A stretch of DNA of 64,000 nucleotides from Chiridota heheva. Taxonomy: Eukaryota > Echinodermata > Holothuroidea > Apodida > Chiridotidae. Below the pieces are notes generated by a model. The model made no database searches, was not told where the DNA came from, and saw nothing but the letters and a program-made list of their open reading frames with translations. Numbering within the stretch: position 1 is the stretch's first letter; each line of letters opens with the position of its first letter. Positions 23,315 through 34,659 of the stretch are shown in pieces. The translations under genes and the position numbers were made by a program. The stretch is from assembly GCA_020152595.1 (NCBI GenBank), contig JAIGNY010000165.1:144501-208500 (forward strand), in the 5' to 3' direction.

Positions 23315-23450
23315 GATCCCATCAAGCCTTAAGGGCTTATAGAGCCGGTGCTTATACCCTGTTTCCATGGTGCTAAGGGGATGAGAGTACTTGACTCCCC
23401 TGGATGGGACACAAGTCCATGGCAGGTTTACTCCCCACTTTGCTCAAAAT
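23315..23450 (-). mobile_element. SINE S1, 3' part only
   Basis: Matches the 3' half of S1 in reverse: AGAGCCGGTGCTTAT, GTTTCCATGGTGCTAAG, GGATGGGACACAAGTCCATG. The tRNA-like head is missing, so the copy is 5'-truncated. Confidence 0.7.
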
Positions 23451-23735
23451 GCTTTAGAACTTTTTACCCAAATTGTTGGGGCTCACCTTCTTTTTTACCA
23501 GTTTTCTAAAGGGTTCGAAATTATGGGAATTTTTTCCGGAAAATGGATCAAATTTTTTCAGAAAATTGACTAATTCTTTAAAAAATTCACCTATTTCTTG
23601 AAAATCAATCAAATATTTAAAATAATTGGCAATGGGAGAAGCTCAGAAGACAGTACAAAAAGTGATACACTTATTCATTAAGCCGCAGTTATAGTTATTC
23701 ATTTATTCATTAACTAAAAAATAATATTCAGCAAA

Positions 23736-24725
23736 ATAAGCTTGCACAGTCTACCGTATTTGTAACTAAAACCGGTTTTGCGAAACCTTGGTTTCAGTCT
23801 GACTCATGTTTCATGAAAAACTGGAAGTGCCGAAAATAACTAAATCATAAAAATAAAAAAAATGCCAAAAGATAGTAAAAATCTGTTTTATTTTAATGAA
23901 AAGTAGTGCTGTCATGACATGTCAATGATCGCAGTATCTCTTTTCCCACGACATGAAATATGCCTCTCGCAACATATCGTGATACCAAAAACTAATACTC
24001 AACTAAGAAATTTTCGCGCAACTAGGCTAGGCTACTTCTTACGTTACATTTCTAACGTTACGGTATTGAATCCAAAGGTCAAGTTTAGGCCATTAAAAAT
24101 GTGCAAAAATAGCGTGAAACATAAAAAAAATGATAATAATGAAAATCATGCTCCGTCACCCCACACTGGCACGTTCCGATGTAAGTTGGCAAAAAGAACA
24201 AAAAATTGGCCCAGAACATGCCTCTTAGGCTCTTACTTTGATAATTCATGGTTACATTGACTGAATTACCAAACATGTGCATGATTCGTGATGAACGTAC
24301 TAGTCATGCGATCATGTAGTTTGCTAAATTTGCGAATCATTTTTTCTTGCATTCATCATAATAGAAGCAACGTTAGTGATATTAGCAATTTGTGTCGTTA
24401 GTCAATTTTCTTGAAAAGTATCCCGATATACCAATATATTGCGATATGTAATAGAGCCATGGGGTAATAAAATCACTTTACAGACAAACAACATTTATTT
24501 AAGTTTATTAATACATTTTATTTATTAATGACTCCGTTATCATTTTCAACATTATTTACAGAAAGTACTGTGATACAAACATTGTTAGCAGCTATCATAT
24601 AACGGGCAGTTATAGTTACTGTAATGCACTTATTGTTCAAAGCTTGTTTACATTACGGGTGAAAAACCTTTTTTCTGGTTAAAACAGACTTGTTTCATGT
24701 CTGGGAAAAAACTGTGCAAGCTTAT
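23736..24725 (-). mobile_element. element E, copy 1, split by hAT-B copy 3
   Basis: Ends ATAAGCTTGCACAGTCTACC (left) and its counterpart AACTGTGCAAGCTTAT (right) are inverted repeats. The two flanks of the inner hAT-B copy (23736-23903 and 24462-24725) align, in reverse, with the ends of the element at 38346-38998 and with 52097-52335. Shared text includes GCAGCTATCATATAACGGG and CAGTCTGACTCATGTTTCAT. E was therefore there before hAT-B inserted. Confidence 0.7.
23904..24461 (+). mobile_element. hAT-B non-autonomous element, copy 3 (right end lost)
   Basis: Begins TAGTGCTGTCATGAC and follows copy 1 to about GCGATATGTAATAGAGCCAT, where the last 15-20 bp including the terminal repeat are missing. 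The minus frame 24085-24282 (...GMFWANFLFFLPTYIG...) matches that of copy 1. Confidence 0.8.
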
Positions 24726-26105
24726 AGCATAAGAGGGGTGAGGGGGGGGGGGGTGGTGACCGCTCTCACTGCTCCCCTCTGGCTACGTCCCTGAGCTTCA
24801 TAGTATTTTTTTGTAAGTACAGTAGCTTCATAGTACTTCCGAGGGAAGGCTTATAGTCTGGTTGGTACATTTCTAGCTAATAATGTTCAATCACGGAAGT
24901 GACAACAAAATGCAGATTAACAGGATGTTTTTTCATTGCTGTGTATTAGCTTTGCTGTGTATTAGCTTTGCTGTGTATTTAGCTTGCAGGAAACACTCAT
25001 GTGTTGATGGTACTATAATCATACAATAATGATTGCAACATTTACAGAAATTTCTGTCCTTAATAGCTTTTTCATCTTGATTGTTTTTTCTTCTTCATAA
25101 TGGTAGGAATAGCACTTATGTATTTATAAGCATGTTCTGCTCAAGGGATTGATTTGCTGGAATTAGGAGAGTTGTCATGAGTCAACAGTGATGGCTCTAG
25201 AAATTCCCTCACAAGGTAGTCCATCACTCCTCGACGGGTGGTCCAGCTATTTCATTGGAGAGCTTGACGGGTGGTCCAGCTATTTTAATGGAGATCATGG
25301 CTGTGTTGTACCATTCAGTGGTTGCGCCACTGGAAGCTGTGACGTAACAACTACTAGGGTTGAGATGTTTTGTCGGGGCAATGAACTATTTATCGAGCTA
25401 CAGTACTTTGGTTGCTATTTCCGAATGTGTTGCGTCCGGGAATTATAACTTTTTGTTGGGGACTAAAATACTTCATTAGGACTTCCCCAACGAATTCCAG
25501 GCTTCCCAGACAGGTGGACAACTTGGACCCCCTCCCCCTTCCCTGCTGTAGCCACTACTTTACCACTGTAAGGCATGTTCCTGTCATGATCACACTATGT
25601 TAGAAATCATGGATTATACCTCATTTAGTTTAACATTTAGGACTGATACCCGGAAATGGGGACTTCTCTCAATTTCAGTTTGACAAAAGTTAAGATATTG
25701 ACACTATACCTTCAAAACATTATGTCCCCCTCCCTTCCCAAATGAAAAACCGCCACAGATGACTTCATTTTGAAGCATTTTCCATACTTTCTTTTTCTAC
25801 CATCCTCAAATACATAGCCCCTAAATATAATAAAAGAAAACTCAAATTTCGGTCAATGATTTTCTAAGATAAAGTTTCATTTCAAATTTTACTTCAGGTT
25901 ACATCGTTTTATTGCAAAAATGTACTATAATTTTTGCAGATGATGCGTTTATAGGAAATCTGTACATGTAAAACCACAATATGGACTACAGTACTACTCC
26001 TAGTATCACGCGAATGAACTTTGTGATGTTAGCAACGCAACAAAACACCTACATGGTAGAATGATGGAGCTTAATAGCTTCTTGGTAGAATATAGTCAGG
26101 ATGGC
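24726..26105. other. unassigned stretch
   Basis: Contains a G run at 24742-24754, a 20-bp direct repeat GACGGGTGGTCCAGCTATTT (25232, 25265) and a CRE-like TGACGTAA at about 25340. An 86-codon frame (25188-25448) covers that region, but nothing supports it as a gene. Confidence 0.4.
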
Positions 26106-26107
26106 AT

Positions 26108-26370
26108 GAACAGTAATTATTGGTTCCGATGCGATAGCATCAGGAACCCATGTGGTCATGATGAGGTGTATGTATGTGTGTGTGTGTATGCGTGGGTATC
26201 TGTGTGTGTATTTTTGTGACGACCAGTTCGTAAACACGGTATCTCAAGAACAATACACTAGATTCATGTCATATGTGGTAAACATGTAGCCCATGGTCTG
26301 TAGATGTGGCCTATTCTTTTTGATGGTGATGTCATGCATATTAATGAGGCAGGGCTTTATGTTAAATCTG
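26108..26370 (+). mobile_element. hAT-A fragment
   Basis: Parallels the 10830-11080 part of hAT-A: GGTTCCGATGCGATAGCATC, GTATCTCAAGAACAATACAC, TGCATATTAATGAGGCAGGG. Termini are absent. A TG-rich microsatellite lies at 26165-26215. Confidence 0.7.
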
Positions 26371-27055
26371 GATCTTCTAAAATCTTTATAGTTTGTTGAA
26401 TTGTTTTCAGTTCTGTTCCTTGATTTAATTTCTTTTAATTTTTAAGCAGAAATCTGCGTGTTTTAAAAAAAAAATTGTCATAAATATTCTACCATGCATG
26501 TTATATTGAATTTTGATTTGTTTTTCAAAGTGTGTTTTCTATAATGGAACTAAATCTATAAGATTTTATTCACCCTCAGACATTAAGATCGTGAAGCTCC
26601 CTTTGTTTTGCGGCTTATATTCTACCTCCAAATGCCATACAATATGTGTTTTGAGAAGATTAGTTTCTTCTGCATGTCCAGCTAAAGAAAACTTTTTAGA
26701 GGCGCAGTTGAGAAAATTTTTGGTTGAGAAAATGGGGGAAAAGGCGAAACTTTGAAATCTTGGAAATTCTCAATTAAGTATGGGAGGGGGATGTTTGTCA
26801 GAAATAGTAAGAATGCAACATCGTATAATTTGTTTTTACTCCGAAAGGTGTTGTCTCAATGAAGAATCACCATGGACTTTATGCATGGGGTGTAGTTTAT
26901 GCATGGTGTACAACTGACTGGATGTAAAATGTTGATACCGGCGAAACTGGTTATAAACTTAAACAGCTAAATTCGATCACAATTTAGCTTATATTTTGGC
27001 GAAAATGAATTGTATACAAGCAGAATAAAGTATTCAACATTCCTTCCTGAATGGT
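26371..27055. other. nothing recognised
   Basis: AT-rich. An 80-codon plus frame (26513-26755) is open but has no identifiable domain. Confidence 0.35.
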
Positions 27056-27057
27056 GG

Positions 27058-27211
27058 GTGCCGTAATTCCCGGGGGCCAGGGACTTATTCCCCCTCCCAC
27101 TTTTTGGTAAAAGTTTGAAAAATCAATACATTTGGGGAGAAGAGGCCATGTACCCCCCCCCTCTCCCCTCCTCTCTCCCTCAAACTTTCTGGATGAGAAT
27201 TACGGCCCTGG
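27058..27211 (+). mobile_element. miniature hAT-A derivative
   Basis: Only about 150 bp, with ends GTGCCGTAATTCCCGGGG and GAGAATTACGGCCCTG that match the termini of the 2.45-kb element. Between them lie the subterminal CCCCCTCCC/CTCTCCC tracts. It looks like an internal-deletion derivative. The left terminal bases are degraded and no clear duplication remains. Confidence 0.6.
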
Positions 27212-28675
27212 GGACGAAACCCCATGAAGCAATATATGATTTTATTAATTTGACAGCCAAATTAGGACTTAAGTTTGGTTGGAATTTATACACATTTTAT
27301 TTTTATCAATCCATATGGTACATTAGGTTGACAAAATTTCGCAACCTGGAAATTACTATGTTATGACAGTTTGAAAATAAACAAAATGAGCATTCAAAGG
27401 ATTTTCACCCCGGAAGGGCTACGATACATACAATCATTTGAGAGTCCAAAAAAAGCTAAGATTCGGTAATTAATTAGTAAATTTGGACAAACTTTAAAAA
27501 CCGTTTGCAATCACCCATGTCTGACCATTGTGTCCACTCGCATAACAAAATATCATCTTTGTGAGGGATGACACCCTACTGTGATTGACCAAACAATTTT
27601 GATCAGTATATCATCTAAAGAAGTGCATGAGAAGGCGTGGTTTGGTATTCACTATTTAATATGCTATCAAAAATCTGGCTCAGACAGAACGAAGTTTCCC
27701 CAACGTAATTTGACTTAATATTGTTATTTATTATAATGTAGTACGCCTGGGTAGTAAAACTTATGGTTTGGATTGGTTTGATGAGGTTTAATGAAACTTA
27801 TAACACAAAAACAGTTTTTTTTTTTTCTTTCTGCATGTGACTGGGGCTCATATATTGCAATTTAACAATAACAATGATTTAGTGGTACTACATGACAAGC
27901 AGTCGATAATTTTAATAGTTTTTAGTTGTGATTTTTTTCTTCAATCAAACATGTGAAAGCCAAACTTAATATGTTAGCGGTCATATAAATTATACAAGAA
28001 ATTTCACTTGTTGGAAGAATATCGTTTTCGTTTCATGCGGGGGAGCACGTGTTATATTACAGAATCTAGGTCACTGCACGAAATTGAATACCTCGTGGTG
28101 TTGCCACGCTTTGTGATGCGGTTGAATAATTTTGCTCAGTAATACATAAATCTGTTTAGATTGCCCACAATTACCAACTGAACCGAGAATTCCGTATCAA
28201 ATCATTGACATTCCCTACAATGAGTAAATATTTTTATCACCGTTGTTTGTCAACACGGGAAGTACATTAAAGCAAAGGAGAGGTTCATGAAAAAGTTGAA
28301 GATTAGCTGTACACACCTTTATTTTCAGAAAGCGTTATGGATATTTTAGACCTCTTCACTAATTGTGATGTAATTCCATTTTTTTTCTGTATGTTTATTT
28401 TTAATGATAAATTTGGTATCTTGTATGTTATGGTTTTACCCATCTGGTCTCGGTAAGCAAATTTAATTTTATGACTGCATTGGTTATATGTAGGCCTATA
28501 CGGCATTCTTACACTTGTCGACCCTTGCAGACAACATTTTTGTGGGAAAAAGGGGGTGGGAGATTTGGCAATTTTTTTGTAAAATTCCTCCTTGCCCCTT
28601 CCACTGGGAGGATCACCCTTCCCAAAGAAATCTTGGACATAGGTGCTACACAGCTGAGGATAAAGAGAAGATAAC
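27212..28675. other. unassigned stretch
   Basis: AT-rich with no repeat partner found. A 124-codon minus frame (28303-28677) is the longest unexplained frame here. It crosses a C/G-rich low-complexity segment and shows no domain, so it is treated as chance. Confidence 0.35.
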
Positions 28676-28679
28676 AAGA

Positions 28680-29055
28680 GGCAGTTTTGTTGAAATATTC
28701 TGAATATTTTAAAATTCTCCCTCTACTGCTCTGAGTCAGTATAATGCCAGCTTCAAAATTTCAATATAAGCCTGGGCTATAATAATAAAAGCTTTACGGT
28801 GAAAGTTGTTTTGTTTTTTTTTTTTTTTAGATCTGAATTAGGCCTAAACATAGGCCTACACAGGTGAAAGGGAAGAAACATGAGGCAGTTTTTGTTGAAA
28901 TATTCTGGGAGCATAGGAATATTTTCAAAAATCCCCTCCCTGCTGTGGGTCAGTATAAGCCAGCTTTAAAATTTCAATATAAGCCTAGGCTATAGTAATA
29001 AAAGCTTTATGGTGTAATTTTTTGTTTTGTTGTAGAACTTAATTAGGCCTAACCT
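28680..29055 (+). repeat. tandem duplication of a unit of about 195 bp
   Basis: Two diverged copies share TTTTGTTGAAATATTCTG, GAGTCAGTATAA or GGGTCAGTATAAG, TTCAATATAAGCCT and AATAAAAGCTTTA, followed by TTAGGCCTAA. A poly-T run sits in the first copy (28813-28830). Confidence 0.8.
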
Positions 29056-29521
29056 TTGTGGAAAGAAAAGACACAACACACACTAGGGCCTACTTTATTT
29101 TTCTAATTATCCATGGCAGGAAAATACAACAAATGCTTTTGAAAATGTATTAATGCTCTGAAAAAAGGAAGAGCCTATTTAAACTTATTAGGCGATGATT
29201 TAAAATAATTTAAAAATCGTTGGACATTTAAAAATCAGCAATGATCAGTGTTTATCATCAAATCCTGCAAAACATTTTAATGTAGGGCCTGCTGTACACT
29301 GTTTCAAGAGAACCATATATTGACATAATGTAGCCTATATTACGTGCCACTTGTCACTTCATGAAGTCAAAATCAAACCAACGATAATTTTACCAATAAA
29401 CAAACAAAAGAAATTATCTTTTGTTGAACTTTCGTGGAGTTAATCCCCATTCATACTGAGACCAAGACAGAAAACACAAACATTGTACAGTGCATTCAGT
29501 GTGTGCAAACCAAGAATGAAT
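29056..29521. other. nothing recognised
   Basis: AT-rich stretch upstream of the THAP region with no repeat partner found. Confidence 0.4.
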
Positions 29522-29725
29522 GCATGGATGGTCATTTCTTGTATTGACATTTAATCAATAAGGGTGTTTATTCAGCTGACATCATGAGGTCACATGACTT
29601 TGTTTACACCATCATTTTGCAGGGAAAAAAACACTGTTGTCTGCTGTACACCTAGTTAGACTTACATACATTTGCATGTTATTAGATGAGATTATTTTTG
29701 TAAGATATCGGGTAAGATAATTATC
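29522..29725 (+). mobile_element. 5' flank of the THAP/P-like element
   Basis: Parallels 10432-10600 (TTCAGCTGA, ATGAGG, GACTTTGTTTA, TTGCATGTTATTAGATGAG against TTGCATGTTGTTATATAAG, TAAGATAT) and leads directly into the THAP exon. It probably holds the element's 5' UTR or promoter. No terminal inverted repeat was located, so the outer boundary is open. Confidence 0.5.
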
Positions 29726-29900
29726 CCGGAATCTTGCTGTGCCTTTGGTTGCACTAATAGATGTTCGCGGGTGAATAAAAAGACGTTTTCTCGATTTCCA
29801 TCTGATCCTGATCGACATTTGAAGTGGGTTTCTGCAGTACAACATGATAGATTTCTACGTACTGTTCACACAAGGAATTGCAATGAGCACTTTATATCAG
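29726..29900 (+). CDS. THAP zinc-finger exon (P-element-like transposase relic or THAP gene)
   Basis: The frame reads PESCCAFGCTNRCSR, then KKTFSRFPSDPDRHLKWVSA, then HTRNCNEHFISG. This has the layout of a THAP domain, the C2CH zinc-dependent DNA-binding module: C-x3-C near the start, the F.RFP.DP block, the conserved W, and C-x2-H-F at the end, with about 46 residues between the two metal pairs. The closing AVPT-like motif would lie in the next exon. The exon ends TCAG/GTATGT, a plausible 5' splice site, in phase 1. The expected start MPES is preserved at 10.6 kb, but here the ATG position reads ATC and a small insertion precedes it, so this copy probably lacks a normal start. The 5' flank is repeated at 10.4 kb. 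Repetition favours a P-superfamily transposon over a host THAP gene. No later exon was found. Confidence 0.7.
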
Positions 29901-30195
29901 GTATGTAGGCTTTGTCTGAGTATAACGAACAATCAGGTGGCTTTAACGTTAAAGTTATTTTTCGTATACCCGGTAAGTATATAAAATTTAAGGAAAATAT
30001 GAAGTAAAATCGGAAGGGAACAAAAATTGTAATTAGTAAAATTCGCTGAACTAGTACTGGTAGGTTATCATGTAGTATGTTTGTTGTATATGTGATGTGA
30101 CTGAGCTGTGTGAAACGCAATGGGGCCGCTGCCCTGTAAATGGCTTCCAGTCGAGTTGAGAGTCATGTGATGAAATCCCTCTATATGTAAGTCTT
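29901..30195. other. putative intron after the THAP exon
   Basis: Starts GTATGTAGG. A GC-richer stretch at 30110-30190 contains no convincing acceptor plus coding pair. No further exon is called. Confidence 0.35.
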
Positions 30196-30275
30196 GCAAG
30201 TTTTGGGTCCGGGCTCTGTCCGCAACCATGTTGGTCGGGTGACGGTCGCATAATGCCTTTTTGATGCTGCCTCTT
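30196..30275 (-). repeat. conserved segment K, copy 1
   Basis: In reverse, GCATTATGCGACCGTCACCC, CGACCAACATGG and GCCCGGACCCAAAA correspond to 48345-48425, where the text reads TTACGCGATTGTCACCCGAC and GCCCGACCCAAAAA. It is GC-rich against an AT-rich background. Its function and element are unknown. Confidence 0.5.
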
Positions 30276-30745
30276 TTGTGTACATGCTTATGTTATCAGC
30301 AGATGTCATGAATATGCATGGTGGGTGTGGCTTAATGTGAAAGTGCTAAATGATGTAAACACCACACTGTACCCCATGAATGATACATCAGATTTATGCT
30401 ATATCAGGTACACAAATGGGGCCATCGTCTGTACATATGTTTTAATGTTGTGGTAGTGATTTTATAAAAATAAATAAGTAGGCGGGGCTTACTGACAAAT
30501 TCTTGAAATAGGCAATAAATGAGCAACCGTTTTTGCATCATACTTGCTATGATAATCTTATTAATTATTGTGCAAATACTAATATTGTCAACATTTTTAT
30601 TAATCTGCATAGCGGGTGTGGTTTATGAATAAATATCCTGGAACAAATATTTCATGATATGCAATATCCATGACAGTAAATACAAGTTTTGCAAATCAAT
30701 CAGCTTATGAAAAAGAAGCATGGGAACCACAAAAACTGTTTTATT
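30276..30745 (+). mobile_element. hAT-A 3' fragment
   Basis: Follows the right third of hAT-A (12790-13090) and 45130-45680: GCATGGTGGGTGTGGCTTAA, TAAGTAGGCGGGGCTTACTG, CCTGGAACAAATATTTCATG, CAAATCAATCAG and GGAACCACAAAA. Both termini are missing. Confidence 0.7.
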
Positions 30746-31020
30746 CTGTTAATGGTATGCTCCCATCAAGTCTTCAGCTGCTTTCCGTCTTTACAGTGAA
30801 TTATCATACCAGAGAGCTGATGGCATATCCACCTAATCCACATGCACATGGACTGCAGTACAGCAAGCATATAATACTGTAGTTGTTCATCATTGCACTG
30901 GTCACTGGTCAGTTATAGATGTGGTCACTGATAATCAAAATCTTATTGATAAACAATTATTGTGTTTTGTCAAAGGAGGTTGCTGATCCTCTAGGGACAA
31001 ATTGTCTCCAGATAAATTAA
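30746..31020. other. nothing recognised
   Basis: Spacer. The 70-codon frame at 30670-30882 overlaps the hAT-A fragment and is not supported. Confidence 0.4.
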
Positions 31021-31377
31021 GGGCGTGTTCTCATTTGGGTGTGAGTTCAGGATCAGATCCACTGCAGGCGATCAGATCAGCCAATTTTTAATTGTGAGAA
31101 CACTTACTTGATCTGATTGCAGTCACTTGATCATAATCCTAGTCAATGATAGGATTTTGATCTGGAGCAGGCGACCAGATCCACCAATGTGATTATCTAA
31201 AACACGTGGGAACGCAGATCAGCGGACTGCGATCAATTTATTGCACAATGCTCTTGTTTATTGCAGGTTTTTCAATGACCGATCTTTTGACTTCCATCCA
31301 GTACACTCACTCATGACGTTCAGATCGCTGCAGTGGGTTTGATCGCATGCTTACACTTAAGTGAGAACATATGACAT
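31021..31377. mobile_element. inverted-repeat element H (GATC-rich)
   Basis: Ends GTGTTCTCATTTGGGTGTGA and, in complement, TGTTCTCACTTAAGTGTAAG form an imperfect inverted repeat of about 20 bp. The interior is dense in GATCAGATC, GATCTG and TGATC words. About 350 bp long and non-coding, it has the look of a miniature inverted-repeat element. No target duplication is clear. Confidence 0.55.
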
Positions 31378-31412
31378 TGTTTTAAATCTGATACTTGACA
31401 TCCCAGTCAAAA

Positions 31413-31869
31413 TGGTCTACTAACTGCATCTGAACATACTGTATGTGTTAATGACAACCTTTATTAAAATGCAGCTTATTAACTACAGTAGTGCATTGTA
31501 GTTCCACTTGAGTCTTATCTTTAGTTTGTAGGCTCCAAGGTTATAAATTATGCGGGTTGGAATGCCCAACATAAATTCATGACCAAGTATTCTTTATTTA
31601 TTTCACTTCAATCACTTTTTTTGACAATGGAAGGGAAGATGGGTCTACTAATGCATCTGAACATACTGTATGTGTTAATAACAACCTTTATTAAAATGCA
31701 GCTTATTAACTATAGTAGTGCTTTGTAGTTCCACTTGAGTTTTATCTTTAGTCTGTAGGCTCCAAGGTAATAAATTATGCGGGTTGGAATGCCCAACATA
31801 AATTCATGACCAAGTATTCTTTATTTATTTCACTTTAATCACTTGTTTTGACAATGGAAGGGAAGATGT
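31413..31869 (+). repeat. 227-bp tandem duplication
   Basis: Two nearly identical copies with a 227-bp period. CATCTGAACATACTGTATGT starts at 31427 and again at 31654, and both copies end in GACAATGGAAGGGAAGATG. The high identity over the whole unit implies a recent local duplication. Confidence 0.9.
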
Positions 31870-31880
31870 TCTGCAAGTAT

Positions 31881-32182
31881 TCCCTGACATAAATATTAGC
31901 CTGCATGCTTGCGACAAGCTAACAATTTTTAGCTTGCGCAAGCATGCTGTAAGCTTGCAGCAAGGGTGCTGCAATCTAGTATTTGGAACAAATTAGCTGT
32001 GCAAGCTAGCAAAAACTATCTGCAAGCTTGCACAAGCTATTAAAACTTTTTGCAAGCTTGTGCAAGCAAACAAATACTTTATGCTAGCTTGTACAAGCTA
32101 ATGTTAGCTTGCGTTAACTAGCAAGCTACTAGAGTATTTGTTCCAAATACTATCTTGCAGCACGCTTGCTGTCTTGAGCAAG
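31881..32182. mobile_element. foldback element F, copy 2
   Basis: Begins TCCCTGACATAAATATTAGC and is composed of AGCTTGCGCAAGCATGCTG, AAGCTTGCACAAGCT and related palindromes. The right end merges into the T-family sequence near 32182, and its terminal repeat is lost. Confidence 0.65.
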
Positions 32183-32500
32183 TCCATTTTATATGGAAGA
32201 GGGCTTCAGATAATTTTAAAATGGGGAAGAGAGCTTCAGATAATTTCAAAATGGGGAAGAAAGCATTCGAAAGCCTTACTCTGTTAAGAAGATACTTCAG
32301 TTTAAAGTTTGCTATCATCTATATAGAAACGAAACTGCTGAAATCAGACTAGTTTTGACATCACAGTCTCAGATTCCTCAAAAGTCTTCATGTATTCTAT
32401 CATATTTTGTCCTGCGATTTTGTGACTTAAAAACCATTGGATATGTAAGAAGAGTAGTTGATATACACCTAGTCATATCTACACAGATAATACAGAGCTT
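32183..32500 (+). mobile_element. family T fragment, copy 1
   Basis: The terminal segment (GTCCATTTTATATGGAAGAG, AAATGGGGAAGAAAGCATTC) contains a local 28-bp duplication and runs into the opposite arm (GAAATCAGACTAG, CATCACAGTCTCAGATTCC, TATTCTATCATATTTTGTCC). It is a rearranged, shortened relative of the complete copies at 37150-37740 and 47385-48015. Confidence 0.6.
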
Positions 32501-32736
32501 TGACCAGTTTGGATTCAACCTGATTTTTAAAGCTTGTCTATGTAGATTATCAATGCCTAAAGCCTATGATATGAAGGATAATTTTCAGTAGATCTATCAC
32601 ATTAAATAGTCTGTCAATTTACTAGCTTCAAATTATTCTTTCTTTCTGTTCTGTCATGGCAGTGGGTTTAGTTAAGTTATTTGGGAATCATGAGATTGAA
32701 AGAGAAAATGTTTGATAAGTAATTAAGTTCAATTAA

Positions 32737-33217
32737 CATGTCTTGTTTAGATGATTGGCAGCTTTTTCAACCAATCACTACATGAATTTGTCTAGCAACA
32801 AAATCTGCATAACTAAGTGGGGCAAACATTTGATGCGGTAGTGGTACAGTACAGCTAGGTAGCGGAGCGTGCTCATTTAGTCAATGCAATTTACTGCACA
32901 AAACAAGTTTCAGAGCACAGAGACTGAGTGACGGCAAAATGGTAAACAAAAATTCTGCTTACGGGCCTGCTGCGGGCTTTTTCAATCTGATTGCTGTTAC
33001 CCAGAACAGTTAGCAAACAGAATTTTGTTTTTCCCTTTTGCCTAAAAGTCTAAAGATCCGGAGAAGTGCCATAAATGGATCAAAGCTTGTGGCAGGCCTA
33101 GCGAACATCTAAATGTCAATGCATTGGTAATGCATGATTGCGGATTTGAGGTTTGTTTGCCCCACCTTGTTACCACATTGCTATGGTGGGCGTGGCCTAT
33201 TTCGTAACTTGGAAAGG
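32737..33217 (+). mobile_element. element X, copy 2 (TTAA-flanked)
   Basis: A 481-bp copy flanked on both sides by TTAA (32733-32736 and 33218-33221). Its left end CATGTCTTGTTTAGATGATT and right end GTAACTTGGAAAGG are an imperfect inverted repeat. TTAA target sites are specific to piggyBac-type transposition (family knowledge). No transposase is encoded. Confidence 0.65.
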
Positions 33218-33221
33218 TTAA

Positions 33222-34659
33222 TTGTATGTACTTTGAACATTTAGTCAAAGTAAAACTAAGCTGCACAGGCACAGGAAGTTTGATGCATTCATTTAAAAGT
33301 CATTTGATGTCATCTTTTAAGTACATTAATTAGGAGCTGTGTGAGGTGACTGATGGATGGTTTTGTGAGGTATTGTGATTTACGAAAGAATGAGCGAGCG
33401 GTCAAATGTCAGCTGAAATTGCTCTAGATTTGTTCTCACATGTCGGTACTGATAGCCCGTATTTTTAAGGCCGGATTTTCAGAATCAAATTTGAGTTTAC
33501 TGAGTGATAGCAGGTGAACATGTATGGGCAGGCAAAAATACCTATGAGACAACCGAGTACAACATGTGATCACACCTAGCAGTCTGGTAGCATGCCTATT
33601 ATTGGGAACATAAATGTTCCTATTAATGGGAACATTTTGCTTCATGGAAGCCGCCATTTTGTGATATTTCCCATTTTCCCATGATCCTTTGCTATTTTAA
33701 CGTTAAATAAAGCCTTATGCAATGTTACATTTTTCATAGTTGAATATGTCTGGGAAAAATATCTTTGGTAGGTGAAACTTAAAACTTATGGAACTACCTT
33801 TCATTACTGTCATCGCTACAACTTTTCCACTCCCATTTGATATGTTCACCATGCCGTTTTCAAAATATTAGATAAAATAGACAATAGAGCTTGGCCTTTA
33901 GGCGCAAAATGGCCATTTTGAAAAAATTCAAATGTTTTTAACACAATGATTTTTAATACTTCAAGTACATCAATTATTAATTATGACATTTTATCGCAAT
34001 ATCTGAACAATATGGTGGCATGAGTTCAATATTCTTGTGTGTTATAAATGTTTTTATTAATGGGCATGATTCCAGACTGCCCAGTAAGAATTTGAAGGAA
34101 ATGAATTGTTTCTGGGATGAGGACAATTTGAGTGATATTCATGGACAGGACAAGAGGATTTTTGTTTTGTATTGGCAGAACATATACTGGGCAGTAACGA
34201 ATACCTATCAGACCATTTAAGTGCAAGATGCGATCACACCTACAGTAGTAAGATTTAGAAGGGGAAAAAAATACATCATACCTCTTTGAATATTCAAAAC
34301 TATGGTATGATAAATTTTTCTTTTTTTCTTTTTTAAATTTGTGAAATGATGTTCAAATAAATTCCTAGGAAACCACCATGCAATATTTAGTATGAATTTG
34401 TTAATTAATCATTCAAACTTGTACAGTTCATGAATAATAATTACCTTTCTCGAGACTTACCGGCCTTCATACAACTGAACTCATATTTGTGGGTGTGTAT
34501 GTTCTTGGATGTTCGACTCTTAATTGTAAACATTCCAACTGATTTTGAAGATTTTTTGCGACGGCTTTGTGATTTTGTAACGTTTTGACGAGTAAGTGCT
34601 TTCTAATGTTTATGGTTGATGAAGCAAATATGACTTCACCTGGAAGAATTGATCTCATA
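33222..34659. other. unassigned stretch with three protein-like small frames
   Basis: Plus frame 34020-34220 reads ...SKNLKEMNCFWDEDNLSDIH, and minus frame 34467-34658 reads KTLQNHKAVAKNLQNQLE (coiled-coil-like). The latter ends just before CGGCCGGTAAGT on its own strand, with the stop upstream of that donor. No family was recognised and no repeat partner was found. These may be decayed exons or chance. Confidence 0.3.

Noticed and set aside
25188-25448. Promoter or first exon around the CRE-like TGACGTAA
   Set aside because: A single 8-base match in otherwise unremarkable DNA, with no supporting initiator or conserved frame.
28303-28677. 124-codon minus-strand frame, one of the longest in the window
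   Set aside because: It crosses low-complexity G/C-rich and A-rich tracts and shows no domain, splice context or repeat-encoded protein similarity.
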